64,000 nucleotides of DNA from Ascarosepion bandense (GCA_037127315.1 JBBBDQ010001454.1:548501-612500), one strand, 5' to 3'. Shown: positions 24,313-36,025, numbered from the stretch's first letter. Numbers and translations are program-made. The notes: generated by a model from the letters alone, not told the origin.

Positions 24313-24384
24313 TCATGCTTGAGTTTATAATTTGTTTAGGAGGAAGATGACCAAGTGTTTTGAATGTTTGCTTTTTGAAAATGA

Positions 24385-25280
24385 GGTCTGGGTTTGAGAT
24401 GATGAGATCCTACCAAGAATATGTGAATTTTGAATAGGCATCAGATTTGCAATGTGCGGTGCTCACAAGGGATACAATAATGGGATGGCTCACACCAGAC
24501 AAATGTGGTAAGTACCTAACAAATAGAAATATTCCCTCAAATTACATTCTAGTTCAATGTTAGTGTCACTCAGGCCATCAATCAATACATGGTACACTGT
24601 ATTCTATGTGTTGTCATAGACCAATAAAAAGGCCATTGTTAACACCATGGCATTATTTGCTGTACCTCTTAACCAGAGAACATTACCATTAGATTATGAA
24701 AGACTCATACCATGTAGGCTGTCAGATGTCACATTGCCAGTTCTTTTTGGTTAGGCTTACAATTATATCACAGTTGCATATCCCAGTGGTTAGAATGTTT
24801 GCTTGCTGACCATATGACCCAGGTTCGAATTTCACCATGGTTGATTTATCAGGAAGGTGATGTTATCAGTCCAAATAAGGCAATCTCAGTGTGTATCACA
24901 TTTGGAAAGTGCCTGAAAAACCATACCACATGTTGATCCACATGTTGTCAGACTGCCAAAGAGGAAGGAGAAGCAACATAGTTGGTGTCTGTTTCACAAC
25001 TGCCTTATGTAATGAGCTGCCGAGAAAAGGAAACCTGAAATCCATTTCCTTGAGGCAATGAAAGAAAGAAAAACAGCTGGCCTGCCTGCATGTGAGCATC
25101 CACTGCACCTTTTGTTTTCCCCCTCATCATCATTCATCTTTTTTTTTTTATACTACATGCTCAGCATAGTTTGCAGTTTAAAATACAGGTGGGCTCTGTG
25201 AGCAGGCATCTTCAACAGGGATTAGCTAGCTTCCCCAGTAGACAGGCATCTTTGGTTACATGTAACCAGCCATACAGGAG
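24385..25280 (+). repeat. Compound dispersed repeat, copy 2
   Basis: Same orientation and block order as 3640-4455. The tRNA-like module is at 24775-24850: 'tatcccagtggttagaatg' (box A-like) and 'ccaggttcgaatttcacca' (good box B). The stretch 24940-25130 differs from copy 1 and may carry a short LINE C-terminal fragment (a LxNELPRKGNLKSI-like reading in one frame). The shared end 'caacagggattag', 'cagtagacaggcatc' and 'gttacatgtaac' is present. Confidence 0.65.
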
Positions 25281-25669
25281 GAAGAACATTTCTATTTTAC
25301 TATTATAAATGATAAAAACAAGACAAAAAATAAGTAGTAGAAACACTAAGCGAATGTTTTCTAGGAAATATATTTCTAGTTTTTTAAATACAAAACAAAG
25401 AAAAGCTTTGTATTTGGGAAGAAAATGTTTAAAAGCAAAGAAATTCAACACAGTAGTTACCTTTATATGTTGCAGCACAGTGTTAGATAGCAAGGTCAGA
25501 ACTGGTCAGTTCTCTGTCATTTGCAAGAATTTTTGAGAAAAGGCATGAAACTGCAAATTCCAATTCATACCAATGTCTTATTCTATATTGGTACTGAACT
25601 TCAAATATCACTCAGCTTTCTCTGAGTCAGGTAATACCTTAATTTATAAGATTTCTGATGTAGTTTGGA

Positions 25670-26275
25670 GCAGTCCAAGATGCCAACTACGACCAAGGGA
25701 TACTAAAATGAAGCAGGTACAGAAATTAAAATACTTAGGAAGTGTTTTAACTGAGTCCAGAAAATGTGACATTGAGATTCAAAGGTGCATTGGTATGGCC
25801 AAGGATGCATTCCAAAAGCTAAGAAACAGGAAATTTTCAGACCATTTCAAGACCAGTTCAGTACTCTTTTATGTTAGGCCTGTCCTTTGTCTAACATTCA
25901 CTGCCATATCAATCTCAAATATGAAGGAAAGATTTGAAGCAATCGAAATATGGTTCTACAGAAGAATGCTGAGAATACCATGGGCCGAATATGTGATCAA
26001 TGACAAGGTTTGGGAGAGGATGGAAATTAAAAAGAAACTGATATTTAACATCAGAAAATAATACAGCTGAAATTTCTGGGACATGTAATTAGGAAGGAAG
26101 AATCTGATACTGACAGAACAGATAGAGGAAAAGAGATACAGGGAAAACAATGCATGACATACTTGATGGGCTTCAGCAAGTGGATAGCAGTGCAGGATTT
26201 GGGAAGGACAACAAGAAAAAGGGTGTTAAGAGCTACAAGGGATAGATATGTAGAAGGCCATGATTGTTGTGCTAG
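25670..26275 (+). pseudogene. LINE 3' region, best-preserved coding copy of hairpin-tail family
   Basis: 25573-26061 is open for 162 codons. From about 25710 it reads QKLKYLGSVLTESRKCDIEI, GMAKDAFQKLRNRKF, then RFEAIEIWFYRRMLRIPW, VINDKVWERM and KKLIFNIRK, the post-RT region of a non-LTR retrotransposon (RTE-like by my recollection, clade not certain). After a stop the frame continues in pieces: QLKFLGHVI-like, GKRYRENNA, LSKWIAVQDLG and RVLRATRDRYVE. The usual tail breaks off after 'gaaggccatgattg', and the hairpin is replaced by 'tgctagcatgaaatcacaag', a motif also found at 4212-4250 in the compound repeat. No catalytic RT motifs are in this fragment. Confidence 0.8.
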
Positions 26276-26960
26276 CATGAAATCACAAGCCATCATGACT
26301 GAGAGTTTGTGCACTGTTTTTGTTTTGTTTAAGAAATTAATCAAAGCAGATCCTAAGTTAATATATATAATTATTGTAATGGGGTTTGACTAGCTGCTCT
26401 GTGCCCAGAAATGATTAAATGCTGTGTCAAAATAAAGTAAAAAAAAAAATCATTGATAATTCTGTAAATTTTATTGTGCATATTATAAATTGATATTAAA
26501 CTTTCTAAGGATACTTTTTACTTTAATTGTTAAGTTGATATTTTCAAATATTATGAATATTTCTTGTGACAGTTTTCTATTTTCATTTCAAGAAACATTT
26601 AAAATCTTAGTAGCAAAATTTAGATGAGATTCTATAAGCACATAACAGTAATGTATCTTTCCAATGAATTATTAGTATCTTTTCACTTAATATTGTGTAT
26701 GTTTTGAATTTGAAAAATAATAAACTTGAAAGCTTTCTGGTGAGTGTGACATAGCTACTCTAAAAACAAATTCTCACATTTTAAATGGAATTCAAAAAAA
26801 ATATTTGTTTTGTTGTTTTTACCATAACATTTGCTATTCTCTCCAATCATCATTAGATGCTAGAACTCCTACCAACCTTTTCCAGGTTTTTACCAGAATT
26901 TTTTTATGATTCTTAGCAATGTTACTTGAATGTTACTGAGTATATAAATTTTAGGGCTTT
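26276..26960. other. Unannotated stretch after LINE copy
   Basis: The first 165 bp ends 'tcaaaataaagtaaaaaaaa', which looks like a polyadenylated 3' end of an unidentified element. The rest is AT-rich without features. Confidence 0.4.
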
Positions 26961-27140
26961 GGCAAACAAAACTTTTATGCTACTCCTTATCTGCTCTATC
27001 AATACTTTCATGACATGTGTTCTGATGAGCTACATTCCTTAGTCCCACCAGCCCCTGATCGTTACAACTGGGACTTACCATGCCACATACACAAGAGTGA
27101 ATCATCCTCATTCTCTTTGTCTTCCTATAGTAAGAACTAT
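26955..27140 (+). pseudogene. CR1/Jockey-like LINE fragment (C-terminal block)
   Basis: The frame reads YFHDMCSDELHSLVPPAPDR followed by HIHKSESSSFSLSSYSKN, matching the CLFYKYFHGFCSDEL...LVPP block seen at 47100-47382 and 56500-56800. Only this C-terminal piece is present. It abuts the presumed 3' direct repeat of the Gypsy element region. Confidence 0.7.
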
Positions 27141-27417
27141 GGAATGTTATGGCTATTACTGCTGGGTTGGTTCTTTCGCCTAAAATCCAAAACTTGTTGA
27201 ATGGCTTTCGCTGCTGAAATAAATAGGCAAAGAGAAAAGGAAAGATGCAGAGACACTAGAGGGACAGTTTGGACACTGATTTTATTTTTTCGGTTCCAAC
27301 GACCTCTTGTTGGGAAAATTCCTTCCCGAACAGTTTGGCACGTCTTTACCATCCAAAGTCCAACAGAGATAGAGAATGAGTTTATTTTTGGCACCAGGAG
27401 GCCTCTCTTTTTGCACA

Positions 27418-27586
27418 TGCGTCAATTGTCTTTTCTGTCAGAGGACTCCTAGGAGATTTTTATGTTTATTTTATTTCGTACTTTTATTTTATTTTGTACT
27501 TTTATTTTGTAGTTTTAATTTTATTTTTTATTTTTATTTTATTTAGTGTTTTTTATTTTATTTCGTATTTTTATTTAATCCCTACA
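27418..27586 (-). repeat. Direct repeat (presumed short LTR), copy 1
   Basis: 169 bp closely matching 29809-29956 in the same orientation. On the - strand it begins TGTAGGGATTAAATAAAAAT and ends ...GACAATTGACGCA, so it has the TG...CA ends of LTRs. The interior is a degenerate 5-10 bp periodic tract rich in 'tttatttta'. Unusually, its last 20 bases resemble the start of the aspartic protease coding sequence (K-T-I-D). Confidence 0.65.
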
Positions 27587-29808
27587 ACACATCCCTACCC
27601 AATGTAGCGGAGCTACAGTAAGGATGCATTGAAGGCAAAGTTAGTCTTTTATAAGGTGCATGTGTGTATGTTACTCTTTTCAATGTACATATAATTTTGT
27701 TTATGTGTGTAGTTTCATGTGTAGTAAAAAAAAGGTTATTGTTTCTTGCAAACCGCACACGTCTACCCGAGCGAGTGACAACTGGTTCCTTTGATGAGTC
27801 TTGTTGCGTTTCAGTTGTTGGTGATGATGTGTTTTCTGTTAGGCTGTGTTTTTTGTTTTCATTCTTTTTCTGGGCATGGGCGAGTGTTGCTGGTTTCAAT
27901 CGCTCAATTGAACCCGTTTGCTCATCACCAGCCAATGTCTCTATGATAAAATATTTTTCTTCTTGTTTTAACAATTTGTATGGCCCTGAATATTGGGCTT
28001 CTAGAGGTTTCCTAATCCTGTCGGTTCACAGCCATACATGTGTTGCTGATTTTAGTTCTTTAGGTATAAAGGATTTTTGAATTGTATGTAGCTGTCCTTC
28101 TGAAAGGAGGGTTATATCCAACTCTTGCATCTCTTTGGCAAAATTTTTTTATGTCATGTTTTGTCAGGTCAGAATATTCTTGGTTGATTATTGGTCTTGG
28201 AAGTATTAACTGGGTTCCTGTGACAAGAGCGGCCGGGGAGAAACCTTGCTCATTAGTCATATTCCTAATACCAAGCAATATAATTGGCAATGCATCCAAC
28301 CAGCTCTGCTTTCTTGTCATGATTGCTGTTTTAAAAGTATGGTGAAACCTTTTCGATTATTCCATTGGTTTGAGGGTGGTAAGCCGTTGTACGGAGCCTG
28401 TGAAAACCTATTATAGCAGACAGGTCCCTAAACAGTTCACTTTCAAATTGACTTTCCCTATCTGTGATGACATGTAATGGGACTCTAAAGCGAGAGATCC
28501 ATGTATGCAGGAATGCCAATGCTATGGTGGTAGCAGAGGTGTCTTGTAGAGGTGTAGCTTCTACCCATCTTGTTGCTCTATCAATGCATATAAGTACATA
28601 TCTAGCTGGAGATGTGTATACCCCGTCATAGGTAGTGGTGGGTAACAAGGGACCAATGATGTCTATATGCACGGTTTCAAACCTTCCTGATGGTAGAGAG
28701 AAAGGTGTGGTTTCTTTCTAGTGTCTAGAAATCTTATACTGTTGGCATCGTAGACAGCTTTTGACCCAAGATCGTATGTTTTTCTCCATTTCTGGCCAGA
28801 AGTACCTAGCTCTAATTAGCTTTGTTGTTGGCGTCAGTCCTTGATGGGAGATGTGATGGAACATATCGAAGATTCTCCTACGAAGTGGTTCAGGTATGTA
28901 TGGTCTGCGAGTAGATATTGATAAGTCGCACCAGACGGATGACCCTTGCATCTCAAAGGCTTTAAGTCGGCTCCTGTATGTGTCAATTTCCTCATCCTCT
29001 CTTTGTGATTCACTGATAGCTGGTAAGTCGCAGGGGCCCACAGTCACCGAAAATGTGGGTTGAGATAGGCAATCAGCAACGATATTTTCATCTCCTCTTA
29101 TATACTGTACATCTGTGACATACTCTGTGATAATTGATAAATATCTTTGTTGCTTGTCTGATTTCATTGGTGTTTTCTTTTTGAAAACCAGGGAAAGTGG
29201 TTTGTAGTCTGAAAAGAAGGTGTCTTCAATTTGTGGTTTGAAGTGCAAGACCGCCTGATATGCTGCCAAAAGTTCCCTGTCGAAGGTGGAATATTTTCTT
29301 TCTTTGGTTTTCAGACAGTTTTTTTAATAAAACCCAATGGGGACTGGATCACCATTTATTATCTGATGTAACGCTGCACCCACTGCATGGTTGGAGCTAT
29401 CCATGACTAGATGGTATTGCGTGGCATCCAGATCAGGGTGTGTCAAAGCAGATACTTTGGCAAGAATGTCTTTTATTGCCACAAATGATTCACTTTCAGT
29501 TGGGCTTAGTTTTAATATTTTTCTACTGGATTGTGTTTGATGGCTTCAGTTAGTGGCAGTAACACATCTGAGGCTTGAGGGATTGATTTCCTGTAAAAAT
29601 TTACCATTCCCAGGAATTGGTGCAAAGATTTGGAGTCTGTGGGTTCTGGAAAATTTTTGATGTCTTCAACATCCGGAATCCCAATATCAACTACTGCTTT
29701 GCCAAAGCATTTAATATTATTCCCATTTGCTGCTGATAGTGTTACAGGTGTAGGGTTTAAGTTTAGACCGAGTGCCATTCTCTGTGGCAAGATTGTTATA
29801 GAGGCACC
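27587..29808 (-). pseudogene. Ty3/Gypsy retrotransposon pol remnant (protease, RT end, RNase H, integrase)
   Basis: Read on the - strand from 29808: protease start IDTGASITILPQ (DTGA active site), then, with no reverse transcriptase in between, DIKNFPEPTDSKSLHQFLGM and NFYRKSIPQA, the RT thumb/connection. RNase H pieces follow (DSSNHAVGAALHQ; FFSDYKPL; RGDENIVADCLS). The integrase has its zinc finger (FHHISHQG ... CLRCQQ), a TAG stop after KISRH, and the core with HIDIIGP (Asp), HVITDRESQFES (Asp, DRG changed to DRE) and HPQTNGIIEK (Glu). A frameshift in a T run separates it from KTAIMTRKQSWLDALP, and VVTRSGRRVRFAR closes the protein. Gag and the catalytic RT are missing. The element is dead. 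Confidence 0.9.
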
Positions 29809-29956
29809 TGTGTCAATTGTCTTTCCTGTCAGAGGACTCTTGGGAGATTTTTATGTTTATTTTATTTCGTACTTTTATTTTCTATTTGTATTTTATTTTG
29901 TATTTTATTTTATTTAGTGTTTTTTTTTTATTTCATATTTTTATTTAATCCCTACA
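29809..29956 (-). repeat. Direct repeat (presumed short LTR), copy 2
   Basis: 148 bp matching 27418-27586, upstream of the pol remnant on the - strand. The ends are again TGTAGGGATT and TTGACACA. The last bases run directly into the DTGA codons of the protease, so the 5' copy and the coding region are fused with no primer-binding site or gag. Confidence 0.65.
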
Positions 29957-30157
29957 GAAGTAAGTTCCATTTGGACAGACTCTTGGCAGGTTGTTTTCCC
30001 AATCACTACAATCTTGACCTCTTCAAGTCTAGGGTTAACTGTTATTATTCCTGCATAAACCAATGAACTTCACTTCTTATTTTTTCTTAGGCACATACTA
30101 CACAACACAATAACTCTCTACCTAGAGTAGCTCTTTGGCCTAGTATTGGGCGAACAT

Positions 30158-30158
<1 letters not shown>

Positions 30159-30218
<60 letters not shown>

Positions 30219-30219
30219 A
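30159..30219. repeat. GT/AT/GT microsatellite
   Basis: (GT)n, about (AT)13, then (GT)n, directly next to a tRNA-SINE end. Confidence 0.95.
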
Positions 30220-30455
30220 GTCATCCACATACCAGCCTGTTTCACTGTATCACAGCTCATCTGTGTAGCTAGACATCCACTTGCTTCTGGTCAGTTGCTA
30301 TCCCCTAAGCTATAGGTTCGTGGAATCAGAGAAGGGAAATTTTAGTGTGTTATATATAAGTTGTGTATACACATGACAGCCACCGAAAGAACACTGTTCA
30401 TTCCTGAAGAGTTATGCATAAATCGCAGAAATGATAACTATTTTTATTTAAATTT
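30220..30455 (-). repeat. tRNA-derived SINE with TA-type tail, copy 1 (deleted)
   Basis: Same family as 41810-42078. On the - strand it has 'ctgattccacgaacctat' and 'agcttaggggatagcaactg' (box A region), but the box B stretch is deleted. Then come 'agaagcaagtggatgtctag' and 'ggtatgtggatgactc'. It abuts a microsatellite at its 3' end. Confidence 0.75.
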
Positions 30456-30591
30456 TCCTCTCTAGGGAGCTTAATCGTAATGAGAACATATCTAACAGAA
30501 TATAGTTCCCAATGAAGTTTTTAAGAAATATGACAAATGGAAAACCATTTCATTGAAACTAGCTTTGATTATGTTTTGTTTATATATAACT

Positions 30592-30604
30592 ATCTATATA
30601 TATA

Positions 30605-30660
<56 letters not shown>
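30592..30660. repeat. TA/GT microsatellite
   Basis: About 68 bp of TA with an internal GT block. Confidence 0.95.
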
Positions 30661-30662
<2 letters not shown>

Positions 30663-31580
30663 CATTGCAAATATAATAATGTTCCTTGTATTATCTATTT
30701 TCTCAATATATACTAATAAAAAATATTGACTAAATCAATGAAGATGATTTGCTGAAAAATTTTGCTCATAACATTTCAATCTCATAAATTCTGGGCATGT
30801 GTTTCTTATATGACTTTTCTGCCATGTTAGGCTATTTTGGAATTTCTTTTTAAAGATTTTCTGAGGAATTTGATAATCTCTTTATTATATTTACTTACAT
30901 TGTAGGTGCTTCATATTTCAACATGAAGACAGCAAATATTGATCAAAATTATAGATACAGATAAAAATAAAAAAATCTTTTGGATTGAAATATTAAAATA
31001 GGAAGAATTTTGAAGAAATATTATGCTGTTATCTAATAATTTCTGTAAGTGAGATGTCTAGCAACTCTAAGTGCTTTCTAAAAGAGACACATTTATTCAT
31101 TTTATAACTAAGGAAGATTGTATTGCTCTATCTGATTTTGGATATTTTCTGATGTGTGTAAAAAGCCTGCACATTATTTTAAAGATGACATAAATTCATT
31201 AAAGTTATCCTAAATTTATAATTTTAAACATGAATTCATGAATTTTGTTTTATGGAATTATTTGATGTTTTTATACAGTGATGTTCTGAAAAGATCTCAA
31301 CCTAATATATATTTACCAAAATATGACAAAACATTACATATTTTTTTATGAACTGACTTGTTGGCTAGGCTGAGTACTTTTCAGCATTCCCTCATAATAT
31401 TTAAGTGACTGAGCATAAAAAGCAGAAAAAATACAGAGACAGCAGCATAAAGAAAACAATGTGATACAGAAATGATAAAAACAAAATACAACCACCTTTT
31501 GCATAAAACTAATATTAATAAATGAATGATGATCCAACCTAGTTTATGAGGTAGGCATGGAAAAATTCTTGGCCTTGTCA
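30661..31580. other. Unannotated AT-rich intronic stretch
   Basis: No recognised repeat or exon-like segment. Confidence 0.5.
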
Positions 31581-31604
31581 GCATCTCCTCATATTTTTTT
31601 CTTT

Positions 31605-31674
31605 TATATACTGTGGTCTTTCAGGTTGTGGGTAATTGTGGCTCTCCACATTTTCTTGATTTTAGTAAATTTTC

Positions 31675-31721
<47 letters not shown>

Positions 31722-31850
31722 TAATCCCTGTTTTGCCAATGAGCTGTTTCCCTCTGTCCCTTTTCTTTTCAATATGTCCTGTGAGTGTCAAAGTTTCCAT
31801 GCCCGTTTTCTTCATTATGTGATCTATTCTTTATAAAGCAAATGACATAG
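31605..31850 (-). pseudogene. LINE 3' fragment interrupted by a TA microsatellite
   Basis: On the - strand, 'gtgtcaaagtttccatgccc' and 'tccctctgtcccttttctt' (complement side) match the hairpin-tail LINE. The terminal block 'aattgtggctctccacattt' precedes the degraded hairpin region. A 40-bp TA array (31679-31719) splits the copy. Confidence 0.65.
31679..31719. repeat. TA microsatellite inside LINE copy
   Basis: About (TA)20. Confidence 0.95.
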
Positions 31851-31959
31851 AATGTGGTATTTTTGGAAATGTTAATTTTTATCTTTTATAACATCTGATT
31901 CCCATTGTCTTCTCACATTACAACTATTGATTATGTTTATAAATATCAGTATTTTATTA

Positions 31960-32580
31960 TTCTTCTATGTGCTGTGTCCCTTCAGGACATAGGCGATCAC
32001 GGCCTTTCATGTCTCCCTATCCCTGGTGGCTCTTAGCACGCTATCTTCTGTTACCCTACACAGACTCCGCTCTGCCATCCATTTGCTCAGGTCTGTTAAG
32101 TATGTTACATGCTACTTTCCCCTGTCTCGCTTTCCCTCTATTTGACCTGTGAGTATCAGATTCTCCAAGCCCTCTCTTCCTCATTACATGTCCCACGAAC
32201 TTTAGCTGTCTTTTCCTGATGCTCGGTATTAATTTCCTTTATGTTTACATCCTTCCCAAAACCTTATCATTGCTTACATGCTCGATCCATGATCTCTGCA
32301 GCCTCTGTCTGTAGAACCACATTTCAGTTTGCTTCAATTTTTTCCTTCATCTTTGTTGAGATTGTCCAGCATTCACTGCCATATTGAAGGACAGACATCA
32401 CATAGCAATCCGGTACTTCTTTGTTTCTAGTGAAATTTTCCTGTCCCTCAATACCCTCAGCTACTGGAATGTATCCTTGGCCATACCAATTCACCCTCAG
32501 ATGTTAGTGTTCCACTTTGTCTTCCGTTCCCAGGAATTTAAATTTTTGTACCTACTTGATTTTAGTGTAACCAACCTGTA
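31960..32580 (-). pseudogene. LINE 3' end with perfect tail hairpin, - strand
   Basis: This copy covers, on the - strand, the block after the RT (LGSVLTE-like region near 32550), 'ggccaaggatacattccagt', the FYRRML region ('tctgtagaaccacatttcag' on +), the RKEGLENL region ('ccaagccctctcttcctcat' on +), and the end cctatgtcc-tgaa-gggacac on the - strand. Stops interrupt every frame. It lies 100 bp from the split copy at 31605-31850. Confidence 0.8.
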
Positions 32581-34200
32581 GTTGAAGAGAGTCAACTATA
32601 GACTCAAAACATGTGTAGTGACACAAATACTATAATATTATCGTAGCACTTATATATGGCTAGCATGATATCTCAATCTTTGAATGGTAACCTTCTTAGA
32701 GATGGCGTCTCAATAAAACCACTCAGTATACTTTGGCTACTGTGAGTTGAACATCCAGCCTTGTAAAACCTTGCTTCAAATCATTATTGCAAATCCTTTG
32801 TCAAGCTAGACCCGCCCTGCTTTGTGCAAGATTAATTTAGGTTCTGCTTTATTGAAAAAAGCAACAAAACAAAACAAAAAAAAAACAAGCAAATACAGCT
32901 GTGTATAGAAACATGTATCCTTTTTCTGCAATATAGTCAATACAAAATGTTCACCTCATATTCAGTCAACCATTAATAATGAAGAGTAACTTTTTTTTTA
33001 CTTTTGGTACAAATTATCAAAACACTTGTAAAAGGTGAACAAAAATAAAAAAAATTAATTTAATACCAACACAAATATCAAGTATCCATCTTTAACAGTA
33101 AAATAATTGGATGATTTTAGACTTGTCTGAACTGTTTTTTTACATTAATTATTGTATGCCTATACAGCTGTAAGAATGAAGACTTTAAGTTTTGTGTGCT
33201 AAATATTGCTGCTTTATAGCAAAATAGCAAAGTGAATTTGAATTTGTATAAAATTCTTAAGAAATTTCCATAGTATTTATATTCACAATAATGTCACCTT
33301 TTTTTTGTTACTGCCCCCAAGGTTTGGCCATTATACCTTTTCTTCAAGTGTTTTTTGATCAAGGTAACTTTCTAGGAATTTCAAATTGAACCCTTTATTT
33401 CATTTATGGGGAGAGATGCTCTCATTCTACTATTCATGTCTCAGGATATCTCCTCTTGTTCATTTTTTTGTCTTGCTTAGTTATTAAGTGACCCTGTTTC
33501 CACTCAGTCTGAGTCTGTTAAACCGGATATGTGGATTGAACTCAATTACAATGACACCAAATTCACAAGAAACTGTTTAATCTGCTAGATTATTGTCCCA
33601 GGAAATAATCCTGAAGCTAAAAGTTGGAGTTTTAAACCCAGAAATTAAGGCTGAAATTTCAGCAGTAACTGATTACAATCACTTTCAGGCTGGTGAGCTA
33701 TATTATAAAGTAAAATATTTAAAATACAGATTTACAAAACCATATTATTATTAGCAATGTAATTCAATAACTCATGATTTATTTCTAATGAATTCATATA
33801 ATAAGAGTTCCATTCTGTATTTATCTAGTAAATAATTTGTAGATCAACCCTTCCATTATATGCAACATATTTCAATAGCAAACAAAACAAAATTCTATTA
33901 TGGAAATCCTGGAAGATAATTGAAGAAACGTTTTATCAACATACAAGCATTTTGCTCCACAGACACCATGAAGTCAGCACTTTCATATGGCAATTTTCTT
34001 TGCCATATTATCACAGCACTTAAATAAGAAATATTTCTACGTCATAAGAGGTTTTAAAGTAAATAGAATTAATAATATTGCCTGGCATTAGAAGTCTAGC
34101 AGAATTGCAAATTTCAATTCCGATAACTTGCAAATAAATACCTGAAGTAGAAAAAGAAATAAGAAAATGACCAATTTGAATATTTTGTTAAGAATTTATT
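32581..34200. other. Unannotated AT-rich intronic stretch
   Basis: No recognised gene or repeat. Confidence 0.5.
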
Positions 34201-34203
34201 TAT

Positions 34204-34240
<37 letters not shown>
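34204..34240. repeat. GT microsatellite
   Basis: About (GT)16 followed by TATA. Confidence 0.95.
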
Positions 34241-34714
34241 AATAATAATAGCTAGAAATGAAATCCAACATTCAAATAATGAAATCCCATGTAGAAAACA
34301 AGATTACTAAACTGAAAATATATTTCCGCTATGTAGATATTTTTATTTTCTATTCAGTTAAAAGAAAAGAAAATTCATCCTTGATATTAGCTGAAAGCAC
34401 TTGGAGAAATAAAACATTCAAACAATTTTTATATAATTTGATTTTAAAAGAACGAAATTATAAGATTACATGAAAAATTATATAAGACAACTTAACCATA
34501 GCACCTTGCCTGTCATTTTTAAAGAGACTTGCACAAAAGAGATATATATGAGCCTTATTTCACTTAATTGATTTTGAAATTTGTATAATTTTCAAAGTTT
34601 TTGATAGTATGTTAAAGATTAAGTAATTCAAGAAGAAAAAAAATTACCAGCAATATTTAAACCTTGAACCCATGAAAGTTGAAATTTGGAAATTAGATTT
34701 TTTTTTTTTTTTCG

Positions 34715-34892
34715 ATGTCCTGTTCTTTCAGAATATGTGATCATGGTTCTCCACAAATTCCTTTTCTTTATTATCTGTGAATCTCCATTTCTTAAGGAAC
34801 CTAATGAATTGGTTTCTCATTGCCTTCTCTATGCTTTTGAAGTGAATTGTCATTCTCCAAGACTGACTGCCATGCATAGCTAAGGATCCCAA
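34715..34892 (-). repeat. SINE 3' half with LINE-type tail, - strand
   Basis: The + strand reads 'gtcctgttctttcagaatat', 'gtgatcatggttctccacaa', 'ctgtgaatctccatttctta' and 'ggtttctcattgccttctc'. The reverse complement is the SINE end seen at 35900-36025, including the shared LINE-type tail. Confidence 0.7.
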
Positions 34893-35208
34893 TTTACCAT
34901 ACTTTTTAACCTATAGATGGAATGAAAAATGTTTTTCCTAAAGATATTAGTTCAAGAGTAGAACAGGCAAGAATTTGAACTTGGCTCACTGATTCCTATT
35001 TTCCATCCTTTTGACCATTATGCTATGCATGCATCAGGTATCATATTCTGTCAATTCACTATTTTGTGGAAACATTTTATATTTGCTTTCAAATATTATA
35101 ATAAAGTTTACTTGTTTATGACTAAAAACTGTCAGAATTTTAAAACTGCTTCCTTTTTTGACAATGCATAATATTCCAAATTTAACTTCTAAAAGCTTAC
35201 TGCCATCT

Positions 35209-35400
35209 AATGTCAAAACATTGGTTCTTGTTCATTCTCCAAAGTTAAGCGACATTGAGCTTGATCAGTATCTAGACCACTTGGTAATAACAGGCACTGT
35301 AAACAGGAGATGTGGTTGACGTAATAAGAATTCAAAGATGAGTTTGAATTCCAAACAAAATATAGTAACTCTTGTTTTTTGACACAATATAATTTTGTTC
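35209..35400 (+). repeat. Chimeric 5S rRNA/tRNA SINE, copy D (decayed)
   Basis: 5S-like 'aacattggttcttgttcatt', 'ctccaaagttaagcgacatt', 'gagcttgatcagtatctaga' and 'acaggcactgtaaacagg', then tRNA-like 'gtggttgacgtaataagaat' and 'gtttgaattcc'. The 3' half is missing. Confidence 0.75.
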
Positions 35401-35689
35401 TAACATGCCACGCTCCTCACCAGCAGAAAAGTTAGTAGGGGAGCTGATTTAGACGCCAACCACCTGTCAGTGTGGCAGGTTGTACTGGGTTACATGTTAT
35501 CAGTAGCAGATCTAAGCCTGAACCGAGCATTTATAGTAATGAAAATAAGTAGTTATTTTGATTTTTCACAACTAATTTTCACAATTGAAACAATCAAATA
35601 TATGACCAAAATGTGCTGCTTTAAATAACAACAAAGAAAATCTTAATAAGAAGATAAAATAGCAAAACAAAGATAACTATAATTATAAA

Positions 35690-36025
35690 GGAGTAGTGTA
35701 ATGGATATTGGTGTGAAAAGTGGATTTGGCAAGCCGAGTTCAAATGCCAGGTTAGTCTGTGATGCTCACTTTTGCATAAATGCCCTTGGAGAAGGTCTAT
35801 TTTGTCTCTTGCCCCTAGCTATGTGTTAAATAGCAGTGTAGATTGAGCTCTTTATCCTTCAATTTCAACAAGTCTAAGAGAAGGAAAAATCATAATTCCA
35901 AACCATTGAGAAGGTAATGGGAAATTCCTCCACTATATTTCTGAAGAAGTCATGATAATTCACAGATAATAAGGAAAAATCTGTGGAGAGTTATGACTGC
36001 CTATATAATAAAGGGACATTGCTTT
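35690..36025 (+). repeat. tRNA-module SINE with LINE-type tail
   Basis: No 5S head. Begins 'ggagtagtgtaatggatatt' (box A-like), 'ccgagttcaaatgcc' (box B-like), then body 'cttttgcataaatgccct', 'cacagataataaggaaaaat' and the tail 'gtggagagttatgactgcct' followed by atataataaagggacat. This is the clearest SINE carrying the tail of the hairpin-tail LINE. Confidence 0.75.

Noticed and set aside
27664..28080. 138-codon + strand ORF
   Set aside because: Shadow of the Gypsy integrase C-terminal region on the opposite strand.
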